A stretch of 35,693 nt of DNA from Prochlorococcus sp. AG-463-F15 (GTDB taxonomy: Bacteria; Cyanobacteriota; Cyanobacteriia; PCC-6307; Cyanobiaceae). The stretch lies in assembly GCA_003211755.1 (NCBI GenBank), contig QCRS01000008.1:1-35693 (forward strand), written 5' to 3'. Numbering within the stretch: position 1 is the stretch's first letter; the number at the start of each line of letters is the position of its first letter. The translations under genes were made by a program, and so were the position numbers. Shown piece after piece: positions 1 through 7,602 of the stretch. The notes beneath the pieces are model-generated. The model ran no database searches. It had not been told where the DNA came from and saw only the letters and a program-made list of their open reading frames with translations.

Positions 1-1
1 A

Positions 2-379
2 AAGGCACGAGTCACTTTGATGCGCAAGGTTCCTAAGGGAGTAGGTGTTAGTTATGGTCATCGTTTTATTACAAAACGCCCTACATTATTAGCTGTAGTT
101 GGGATTGGTTATGCAGATGGAGTTAATCGCGCACTTTCGGGAAAGATGTTAGCTCTAATCAATAGTCAATCCTTGCCTCAAGTAGGAGCTATTACAATGG
201 ATCAGTTGGTTCTTGATGCTACTGATTACCCTGAAATAACGGTCGGAAGTGTTGTTACTTTGTTGGGTCAAGATGGTAAGAATTGCATAACGCCGAAGCA
301 ATGGACTGATTGGAGTGGTTCTATTCCATGGGAAGTGCTGTGTGGCTTTAAGCATCGTCTCCCCCGCATAGTCATTTGA
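2..379 (+). CDS. alr: Alanine racemase, C-terminal part (5' end truncated by window edge)
   Basis: Frame open from base 2 (KARVTLMRKVPKGVGVSYGHRF...); VGIGYADGVNR...GAITMDQLVLD...VTLLGQ is typical of the alanine racemase C-terminal domain. Confidence 0.9.
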   Translation, partial: KARVTLMRKVPKGVGVSYGHRFITKRPTLLAVVGIGYADGVNRALSGKMLALINSQSLPQVGAITMDQLVLDATDYPEITVGSVVTLLGQDGKNCITPKQWTDWSGSIPWEVLCGFKHRLPRIVI

Positions 380-441
380 TGACTATGGATGCGATATAGA
401 TCTTTAGGGGATAAAGCTCTTGATAATGTATCTAAGCTGCT

Positions 442-530
442 GGAGAGGTGGCTGAGTGGTTGAAAGCGGCTCCCTGCTAAGGAGTTACAGGAGGCAACTT
501 CTGTCGAGGGTTCGAATCCCTCCCTCTCCG
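442..530 (+). tRNA. tRNA-Ser(GCU)
   Basis: Acceptor stem GGAGAGG (442-448) pairs with CCTCTCC (523-529); anticodon arm CTCCCTGCTAAGGAG with GCT anticodon; long variable arm; T-arm GGTTCGAATCC. Confidence 0.95.
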
Positions 531-764
531 TTTCAAAAACTTTGGCAAGGTGGTTAATTCATATCGTTGTTATTGGATTTCAGGATTTACTAAATTAAGA
601 ACTCTTATGAATGTTCCATTCTTTTTGCTGAGTTCATTATTACAAACCTCATTTTTATTTAATGATTAGAAGTCAATTACCGCAGTTGCTTTCAACGAAG
701 GTCTTTTAGTGATTTTTGCTACTACCAGGGTGCTTGAATAAGTTGATATTTCTTAGAGCAACCA

Positions 765-1598
765 GTGGCAGAGAAGAACGCATTAGCCGAGAAGAAAGCA
801 GCCGCTGAGAAGAAGGCAGCAGCTGATAAGAAAGCAGCCGCTGAGAAGAAGGCAGCAGCTGATAAGAAAGCAGCCGCTGAGAAGAAGGCAGCAGCTGATA
901 AGAAAGCAGCAGCTGAGAAGAAGGCAGCAGCTGATAAGAAAGCAGCCGCTGAGAAGAAGGCAGCAGCTGATAAGAAAGCAGCCGCTGAGAAGAAGGCAGC
1001 AGCTGATAAGAAAGCAGCCGCTGAGAAGAAGGCAGCAGCTGATAAGAAAGCAGCCGCTGAGAAGAAGGCAGCAGCTGATAAGAAAGCCGCCGCTGAGAAG
1101 AAGGCAGCAGCTGATAAGAAAGCAGCCGCTGAGAAGAAGGCAGCAGCTGAGAAGAAGGCAGCAGCTGAGAAGAAGGCAGCAGCTGAGAAGAAAGCAGCAG
1201 CTGAGAAGAAGGCAGCAGCTGATAAGAAAGCAGCAGCTGATAAGAAAGCAGCAGCTGATAAGAAAGCAGCAGCTGAGAAGAAGGCAGCAGCTGATAAGAA
1301 AGCAGCAGCTGAGAAGAAAGCAGCAGCTGAGAAGAAGGCAGCAGCTGATAAGAAGGCAGCAGCTGATAAGAAAGCCGCCGCTGATAAGAAAGCAGCCTTA
1401 GCCCGGAAACAAGGAAGTGCTAATCAGATTTCACCTGTTACGAAATCCAAGTCAGTATCTGAAAAGAAACGTGACGAACGAGCTCAGTTGTTGACTGTTT
1501 CGGTTTCAGTGAATACAGGGAAAATTGCAGGATTAGTTTCTATTGGGGTTGTTGCTTCAGCATTGTTGGTGGCAGCTTTAGCTTTCATTGCTAACTGA
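765..1598 (+). CDS. Lys/Ala-rich hexad-repeat protein with C-terminal transmembrane anchor (hypothetical)
   Basis: GTG start; 33 consecutive AAA(E/D)KK hexads; short linker; C-terminal hydrophobic segment IAGLVSIGVVASALLVAALAFIAN. Confidence 0.75.
   Translation: MAEKNALAEKKAAAEKKAAADKKAAAEKKAAADKKAAAEKKAAADKKAAAEKKAAADKKAAAEKKAAADKKAAAEKKAAADKKAAAEKKAAADKKAAAEKKAAADKKAAAEKKAAADKKAAAEKKAAAEKKAAAEKKAAAEKKAAAEKKAAADKKAAADKKAAADKKAAAEKKAAADKKAAAEKKAAAEKKAAADKKAAADKKAAADKKAALARKQGSANQISPVTKSKSVSEKKRDERAQLLTVSVSVNTGKIAGLVSIGVVASALLVAALAFIAN
798..1391 (+). repeat. Tandem repeat, 33 x 18 bp (encodes AAA[E/D]KK), partly ordered as a 36-bp dimer
   Basis: Direct read: alternating units like gcagccgctgagaagaag and gcagcagctgataagaaa; 594 nt = 33 x 18 with no frame interruption. 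Confidence 0.97.
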
Positions 1599-1600
1599 TT

Positions 1601-1620
1601 AAAGAAGAATTTCTTCTTTT
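1601..1620 (+). terminator. Possible AT-rich hairpin after the repeat ORF
   Basis: aaagaagaa-t-ttcttcttt inverted repeat followed by tttggttttt; weak stem. Confidence 0.3.
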
Positions 1621-1635
1621 GGTTTTTGTAATAGC

Positions 1636-2172
1636 TTGCATTGGCTATCAATAGAAGTTCTCTCCCGATGCTTGAATTGGTATTACTTGCATGAAGAACA
1701 AGTGCTAAGGGAGAGAATCAAGGAGTTGGTTGATTTTGCAACGACTGAATCACCTTATAGGGACGCAAATAAAGGATGGCTAAGCGAGGATGTCTATGTT
1801 CAGTTGGGATCATCGCCAGAATCAAGCCCAAAATCAGGCGTTGAGTTGGCAAATGTTTCTGTCTTTTGGAATCCAATAAATCAATTAGCATTAATTCTCT
1901 TGGTTGTTGTTTTAACAGCTTCAACTTTCGTATTTATTTCCGTTTCTTTTGCTCATGGAAGGTTTGAAACCTCTTCACCAACTTCTGAGTTAAGTACCAA
2001 GGTCGCTCCAGTCGTTCAAAGTACGGATAAATTAGAAATATCTCAGCAAGACAATACTGAGGTTTCTATAGAGGTAGCTCCAACCGACGAAAGGAAGCTC
2101 GAATTAGATACAACAAAGAGGAGTTCCGAATTTGCTGCTGCTGCTCTTGGAGGCCAACAGATCCAACGTTAG
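1636..2172 (+). CDS. Hypothetical protein with a central transmembrane segment; start uncertain (TTG 1636 or GTG 1702)
   Basis: 178-aa open frame; hydrophobic stretch LALILLVVVLTASTFVFISVSFA preceded by VELANVSVFWNP, resembling the neighbouring ORFs; no ATG start available. Confidence 0.55.
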   Translation: MHWLSIEVLSRCLNWYYLHEEQVLRERIKELVDFATTESPYRDANKGWLSEDVYVQLGSSPESSPKSGVELANVSVFWNPINQLALILLVVVLTASTFVFISVSFAHGRFETSSPTSELSTKVAPVVQSTDKLEISQQDNTEVSIEVAPTDERKLELDTTKRSSEFAAAALGGQQIQR

Positions 2173-2362
2173 TAATATCAATGAATATTGCTTTCCTCCA
2201 AAGACAATCATCTTTAATGTCTACGCAAAAATGAATCAGGTTTGATTCGTGGTGTGTAAAGGATTGCAGAAGTTTTTATAGGAATTGTTTTTAGGAGTGC
2301 TCTCTTGGACATTTCTGGTTATATGTGGTGCTTGAATATTGGGGCGAATTGCAGGTTCAAAA

Positions 2363-2497
2363 GTGGCAGAAAAACAAGGAAATGAGTTGGCCAGCATATC
2401 CGTTTATTTGAATACACCAATAGTGGCAGTCCTTTTGGGAGTTGGGTTCATTGTTGGTTCTGTTTTGTTCGCTGGTGTGATGTTGATAGCCAGATGA
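2363..2497 (+). CDS. Small (44 aa) predicted single-TM membrane protein, not in supplied ORF track
   Basis: GTG start; MAEKQGNELASISVYLNTPIVAVLLGVGFIVGSVLFAGVMLIAR*; N-terminus MAEK and pre-TM motif resemble the 765..1598 ORF. Confidence 0.55.
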   Translation: MAEKQGNELASISVYLNTPIVAVLLGVGFIVGSVLFAGVMLIAR

Positions 2498-2745
2498 TTG
2501 ATGAGGTGCGGTGAGAACGCGTTTTTATCCGCATAAAATAGCTATCTTGCAAATTTCTCTATATGGATTAGTCAATATGGCTAGTTCATTGGCTTTTTCA
2601 AAAATTAATTTTGCGATTCCAACAAGACTTTTGAGAAGAGGGCAAAATTTAATTTAGTTTTTTGGGGCTGGTCTTTTTGCAATGATATGCAGTCGTTTGG
2701 TTATTTTGATTCTTTACTAAGCATTTCATTAGGCCAGTAGAAAGT

Positions 2746-3648
2746 TCAATCCATTTCTTGGTGAAGGTTCATGAGCTCTTTTGCTAATGCAGGCAATAGA
2801 ACTTTGTCATTTGCATTTTGTTTACCCTGACTAAATACTACTAACAACATTGGATTTCCTTGTGGCCGACAACACCAGGCTGCATCGTGACGGACTTGGC
2901 TCATCCACCCTGCTTTACTCCAAATGCGAGTGCCTTTGGGGAGACCTTCTCCTAGAAAGCCATCTATTTGATTCTCCGGGTTTTCTTTACGCTGCCTTTC
3001 ATCTAAAGATCTCGAGAGAAGTGTCCTTAATCTTTTGCAAGCTGGTGGAGAAACAATTCCATTAGTCATTACAGCTTCAAATATTCTTGCTGTACATGAG
3101 CTGCTAAGTGCATTGCGGTTCACGTAGCCATCTTTATAGAAGTCTTGTTCACGCCCATATGGTCGATCTTCCCAAGTCTTTTGACAACAATTAATTCCTT
3201 TAAGTTCTGGCCAGTTCAAGCCATCTAACCATTTATTTACCAGAAGACGTTGTTTTTTCCAAGCTTGCCATCTTTCCCCAAACAATGAAGGTCCACTGGT
3301 GGTGCCAGACAACAGATCGAGCACGAGGCTTGTTGCATCGTTACTCGAATTGCTAAGCATCTCTTGCATAGCTCTGCGTAGTTCTGAACTCTCAAGGAGT
3401 AAGTCCTTTTGTAACCACGCTTCTACAGCTATTGCATAAAAGAGTTTTACAACACTTGCTGGATAGATAAGCTTTTGTTCTGACCAGCCTGTTCCTATCC
3501 CGCTGCAGGGTTCTGGATTGGGACTTGTATAACGAATCCAACTTATAGCAATGTTCTTATGAAGTCCTGGGCGGTTTTTTTTGGCAAACTCATTCAACAG
3601 CTCACCAAGCTGCGATTGCATTTGAGGATCAGGACGGTAGAACGCCAT
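2746..3648 (-). CDS. Class A beta-lactamase-like serine hydrolase / penicillin-interacting protein
   Basis: ASVVKL (SxxK), SNSSND (S-x-N-like) and SKAGW (KTG-like) motifs in correct order; likely start at internal Met (3648), ORF extends to 3693. Confidence 0.75.
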   Translation of the reverse strand: MAFYRPDPQMQSQLGELLNEFAKKNRPGLHKNIAISWIRYTSPNPEPCSGIGTGWSEQKLIYPASVVKLFYAIAVEAWLQKDLLLESSELRRAMQEMLSNSSNDATSLVLDLLSGTTSGPSLFGERWQAWKKQRLLVNKWLDGLNWPELKGINCCQKTWEDRPYGREQDFYKDGYVNRNALSSSCTARIFEAVMTNGIVSPPACKRLRTLLSRSLDERQRKENPENQIDGFLGEGLPKGTRIWSKAGWMSQVRHDAAWCCRPQGNPMLLVVFSQGKQNANDKVLLPALAKELMNLHQEMD

Positions 3649-3665
3649 AGCGCCCGCAATATTCA

Positions 3666-4421
3666 ATGATGACCTTAGGTGTCCCAATAACAATAGAAAA
3701 GACGCTTTCAGGAAGTTGTTGGCAACTGAATGTTTCAGTTAATGGTTATCAAGATTCAACAAGTGCTGATTTGGTTACACAAGCTGTAGTAGGGCGCAGC
3801 TTTGAAGTTATTGATGCTTTTCCCAAAGAGTCTTGTAGAACTAATGAGTTTTGTCGATTAAATGTTCGTCTCTTAGAGGATGGTTATCAGTGCTGGATTG
3901 ACTTTTCAGAGGTAATTGGTCGAGCTTTTGAACGTGGGCCATGGCAACCTCAATTATTTACGAAGGATCAAATTCAGATGAAAATCCCAGATATCTTGAG
4001 TTGGTTACAAAAAACACAGACCCACGAGAATCACTACCTTTGGGGGGGGGCTATTGGTCCGGACTTTGATTGCTCAGGTTTGGTTCAGGCAGCATTTGCT
4101 AGTCAAAATATATGGTTGCCTCGTGATGCTTATCAACAAGAAAGATTTTGCGAAATGATAGAAATCTCTTCAACGAATTATCAACAATTGATCCCAGGCG
4201 ATCTCTTGTTCTTTGGAAATTTTCAAAGATGTACCCATGTAGCTATTTATATGGGTGAGGGAATGTATTGCCATAGTTCTGGAAGTATTAATGGGCGCAA
4301 TGGCATTGGGTGCGATTCACTTCAAGTAAGCGATAACAATTCGATTGCTTCTTATTACCTCTCCCAACTCCGAGGAGCTGGGAGAGTGATTTGCTGTCAT
4401 GACGGCAGGACGCTCCCATAA
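3666..4421 (+). CDS. NlpC/P60 family cell-wall peptidase with N-terminal SH3-like region
   Basis: YLWGGAIGPDFDCSGLVQAAF (catalytic Cys), PGDLLFFG, THVAIYMGEGMYCHSS (catalytic His region). Confidence 0.88.
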   Translation: MMTLGVPITIEKTLSGSCWQLNVSVNGYQDSTSADLVTQAVVGRSFEVIDAFPKESCRTNEFCRLNVRLLEDGYQCWIDFSEVIGRAFERGPWQPQLFTKDQIQMKIPDILSWLQKTQTHENHYLWGGAIGPDFDCSGLVQAAFASQNIWLPRDAYQQERFCEMIEISSTNYQQLIPGDLLFFGNFQRCTHVAIYMGEGMYCHSSGSINGRNGIGCDSLQVSDNNSIASYYLSQLRGAGRVICCHDGRTLP

Positions 4422-4463
4422 TGTTATTGCTTATTCAGACTCTCTTCACAGCGAATTAATGGG

Positions 4464-5435
4464 ATGACAAACCCCATAGACATCTCAGTAGTAGTCCCTC
4501 TATATAACGAAGAAGATAGTCTTCCTCAATTAGTAGAGCAGTTATTGGATGCTATGCGTCCTACTGGAGAATCTTTTGAATTGGTTTTGGTAAATGATGG
4601 TTCTATTGATCGAAGTGGTGAGGTTTTAGCGCGTTTAAGTTCTGAAGTGCCAGAATTGGTCTGTGTTTTACTTCGTAAGAACTATGGCCAGACTGCCGCT
4701 ATGGCAGCTGGTTTTGATATATCTCGTGGAAAGATAGTTGTCAGTTTGGATGGAGACCTTCAGAACGATCCAGCTGATATTCCCTTACTGGTATCTAAGT
4801 TGAGGGATGGGTTCGATTTGGTTAGTGGCTGGCGTTATCAACGTAAGGATGCTGCACTTCGGAGAAAATTACCTTCCAGAATTGCGAATCGTTTGATCGG
4901 GCTTGTAACAGGTGTGAGTCTTCATGACTATGGATGTTCGTTAAAGGCTTATCGGCGAGAAGTTCTTTCGGATATGCGCCTATATGGAGAGTTGCACCGT
5001 TTCTTACCTGTCTTAGCAAATATTGAGGGAGCAAGAATCACTGAGGTCAAAGTCAATCATCGTGCACGTCAATATGGCAATAGCAAATACGGAATAGATC
5101 GGACTTTCCGAGTACTTATGGATTTGCTCACTGTTTGGTTTATGAACCGATTCTTAACTCGTCCTATGTATGTCTTTGGCTCTGGAGGCATTATTTCAAT
5201 TTTAGGGAGTTTATTGGTTAGCACCTATCTATTGTTTCTCAAGCTTTTCGGAGAAGATATTGGAACTAGACCTCTTCTTCCATTCGCTTTATTACTAGGT
5301 ATTGCTGGAGTGCAGCTTTTCTGCTTTGGCCTTCTAGGTGAGTTACAAATTCGTACTTATCACGAAAGTCAAGGCCGTCCAATTTATCGCATTAGGGCTA
5401 CGTTGCGGGGTGGTTGTCGTGTATCTGATTCTTGA
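4464..5435 (+). CDS. Family 2 glycosyltransferase with C-terminal TM helices (dolichol-P-mannose synthase/GtrB-like)
   Basis: ISVVVPLYNEEDSLPQLVEQL..., SLDGDLQNDP, two C-terminal hydrophobic helices. Confidence 0.9.
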   Translation: MTNPIDISVVVPLYNEEDSLPQLVEQLLDAMRPTGESFELVLVNDGSIDRSGEVLARLSSEVPELVCVLLRKNYGQTAAMAAGFDISRGKIVVSLDGDLQNDPADIPLLVSKLRDGFDLVSGWRYQRKDAALRRKLPSRIANRLIGLVTGVSLHDYGCSLKAYRREVLSDMRLYGELHRFLPVLANIEGARITEVKVNHRARQYGNSKYGIDRTFRVLMDLLTVWFMNRFLTRPMYVFGSGGIISILGSLLVSTYLLFLKLFGEDIGTRPLLPFALLLGIAGVQLFCFGLLGELQIRTYHESQGRPIYRIRATLRGGCRVSDS

Positions 5436-5869
5436 TCTTTTGGAATTGGGAGACCTCTATATTTCTCTAAAGCTTTAGCGGCTGCAACAACAACATCACT
5501 ATTTGCATCTTTGAGCCCGCGCCTAATTATTGGCAACACAGTTAAATGGGCCCATAGGTCAGCAAGAATGACTGCCTGAAGCCTATCTTCAGGACCACTA
5601 GCCATTAATAGCCTGAGCTTTTTACGAAGGAGAATCTGTTCTTGGATAGTTTTGGGAGGTATCCAATTAATTTCGAACTTCGAGTTGACTTGATTTCGCT
5701 TGCCTTTTGCATCGTTGCGGTCTTTACCAATTACTAGCTCTTGGTTTGTTGTTGATTCTAAGAATTCTGAGCCTTTATTCTGAGTGAATAGACTTCTTGG
5801 CTTCTTCCCAAACCCCCATAGCAACAACGCAATTATGACAGCGGTAGTTCCTGCGAGGACTTGATTCAT
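5384..5869 (-). CDS. Conserved hypothetical membrane-anchored protein with HEAT-repeat-like C-terminus
   Basis: N-terminal hydrophobic segment VLAGTTAVIIALLLWGFG; LPIIRRGLKDANSDVVVAAAKALEKY resembles a HEAT repeat; convergent overlap with the GT2 gene. Confidence 0.65.
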   Translation of the reverse strand: MNQVLAGTTAVIIALLLWGFGKKPRSLFTQNKGSEFLESTTNQELVIGKDRNDAKGKRNQVNSKFEINWIPPKTIQEQILLRKKLRLLMASGPEDRLQAVILADLWAHLTVLPIIRRGLKDANSDVVVAAAKALEKYRGLPIPKDQESDTRQPPRNVALMR

Positions 5870-6010
5870 GGCATAAATGGGGAAAGATCTGATGTTGATC
5901 GAAGCTGCAACCAGACGTGACGGATTGAACTTTTATGTCACCAATGTGCTTTAAAGGACACCATCACAACAGCAATCTATACAGTAACTATGGATCTTTA
6001 GGTATATGTC

Positions 6011-6127
6011 ATGTCTAGCGAGTTTGCCGCTAACTGGCTTCCAGGTGTATTTGTTCCTCTAATTGGACTTGTTGCACCTGCTGTTTTCATCGTCTTAGTT
6101 GGTCGTCACATTACGGCAACAGACTGA
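6011..6127 (+). CDS. psaI: Photosystem I reaction center subunit VIII (PsaI), 38 aa, not in supplied ORF track
   Basis: MSSEFAANWLPGVFVPLIGLVAPAVFIVLVGRHITATD* directly upstream of psaL. Confidence 0.9.
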   Translation: MSSEFAANWLPGVFVPLIGLVAPAVFIVLVGRHITATD

Positions 6128-6170
6128 TCACCAGTCGTTTCTTATTCGTCAACCCAGTTCTTCATAGCCA

Positions 6171-6770
6171 ATGACTGAATTCCAAGACCCATTTTTGAAG
6201 TCCGGCGAGCCCGTTAAAATCAACCCAAAGTACGTTGACAGCACCGTACGACCTGATGACATCGGCATTGCTGACCAGTGGGCTGTGAAGCCAGCCGCTG
6301 ACCCTTGTGTAGGTGACTTGGTCACTCCAGTTAATAGTGGATACTTCACCAAGGCTTGGGTGAACAATTTGCCTTTTTACCGAGCAGGACTTTCACCAAA
6401 TTTCCGTGGCCTAGAAGTAGGCGCGATATTTGGATACTTTCTCTATGGCCCTTTTACTATTACTGGACCATTTCGTAATAGTGATTTCGCTTTGACAGCA
6501 GGCTTATTGAGCGCTGTTGGTGCGATGCATATTCTTACTGCCCTATTGGTGCTTTATAACGCTCCAGGTAAAGGACCCAATGTTCAGCCTGCGGACATCA
6601 CAATTGAAAATCCGCCTTCTGATCTGTTTACTAGGACTGGTTGGGCAGACTTTACGAGTGGTTTTTGGCTTGGTGGCTGCGGAGGCGCGGTATTTGCGTG
6701 GTTACTCTGTGGAACTTTGCATGTAGACACCTTATTGAAACAAGGAGCTTTCTTCCCTTGGGTTGGTTGA
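6171..6770 (+). CDS. psaL: Photosystem I reaction center subunit XI (PsaL)
   Basis: [40 protein letters not shown] is characteristic of PsaL. Confidence 0.97.
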   Translation: MTEFQDPFLKSGEPVKINPKYVDSTVRPDDIGIADQWAVKPAADPCVGDLVTPVNSGYFTKAWVNNLPFYRAGLSPNFRGLEVGAIFGYFLYGPFTITGPFRNSDFALTAGLLSAVGAMHILTALLVLYNAPGKGPNVQPADITIENPPSDLFTRTGWADFTSGFWLGGCGGAVFAWLLCGTLHVDTLLKQGAFFPWVG

Positions 6771-6808
6771 GTTTCATTACTGAAACACTCAACAATATTG
6801 AAGAAGAT

Positions 6809-6848
6809 AATTGTCCTGAGCACTAGGTTTGCTTCAGGACAATTTTTT
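6809..6848 (+). terminator. Rho-independent terminator downstream of psaL
   Basis: AATTGTCCTGA ... TCAGGACAATT perfect 11-bp stem followed by TTTTT. Confidence 0.85.
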
Positions 6849-6940
6849 TGACTAGAGCAAGAAATTGTCCCATACTTTGAAGTATTTTCTATCTCACTGG
6901 AGCTAAGGCCTAATTAGTTAAGTATGAATAACTGAGACCT

Positions 6941-7198
6941 ATGCCAAGTACTGAATATTTAACTAGACAGCTCTTCTTATTTCTTTCCGATATAAGTCAC
7001 CCAATAGAAGGAACATTTTATTTAATTTTAATAGCTCTCATAGTGAGATGGAGATTTCCAATAATTTGGAATAATTTCCTGAAAAGGATTTCAGCACCTA
7101 TTGAAACGAATATGAATCAAAAAGATCTAAATCCGGACATCGAGTCTCAAGCAATACTGAATGATGCTTCTGAATTAAATAACTCACTAGATGATTAA
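6941..7198 (+). CDS. Hypothetical 85-aa protein with one predicted TM segment
   Basis: ATG-initiated ORF, hydrophobic segment GTFYLILIALIVRW, located between two terminators; no family recognised. Confidence 0.4.
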   Translation: MPSTEYLTRQLFLFLSDISHPIEGTFYLILIALIVRWRFPIIWNNFLKRISAPIETNMNQKDLNPDIESQAILNDASELNNSLDD

Positions 7199-7530
7199 TA
7201 AATAGCTATTCGAGTTAAGACAATACTTTAGGAAGGAAATATTATTGCCAAACAGAAATACAATCGAGTATATGAATACAAAGACTTGATACTAGGCTTT
7301 GTAAGGTCTCCAAGAACTTTATATGTGCTTAGTCAACATTGATGATGCTTATTTAACTACTTTTCATTCAATTCCATTATATTTGAGGATGGATTAATCA
7401 GTGACTTGGTTTTCATTGAAAGGCCTTCAACCTTGTCAATTCCAGTAGTTATTAGTTTGTTTTTAGATATAGACATCCTTCTTGAAACCCTTACTTTCTA
7501 TTTCTTAGACAAGTAATCTTGGCCTGTAAG

Positions 7531-7570
7531 TTTAAAAAAATCCCCGTCAGTGAATAGCTGACGGGGATTT
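7531..7570 (-). terminator. Rho-independent terminator downstream of psaB
   Basis: AAATCCCCGTCAG-tgaatag-CTGACGGGGATTT stem; U-tract in the minus-strand direction (aaaaaaa on plus). Confidence 0.88.
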
Positions 7571-7602
7571 ACCTCTCGTTTAGTTGACCTTGTAAATAGG
7601 TT

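Noticed and set aside
798-1391. CRISPR array
   Set aside because: The repeats are contiguous 18-bp coding units with no spacers.
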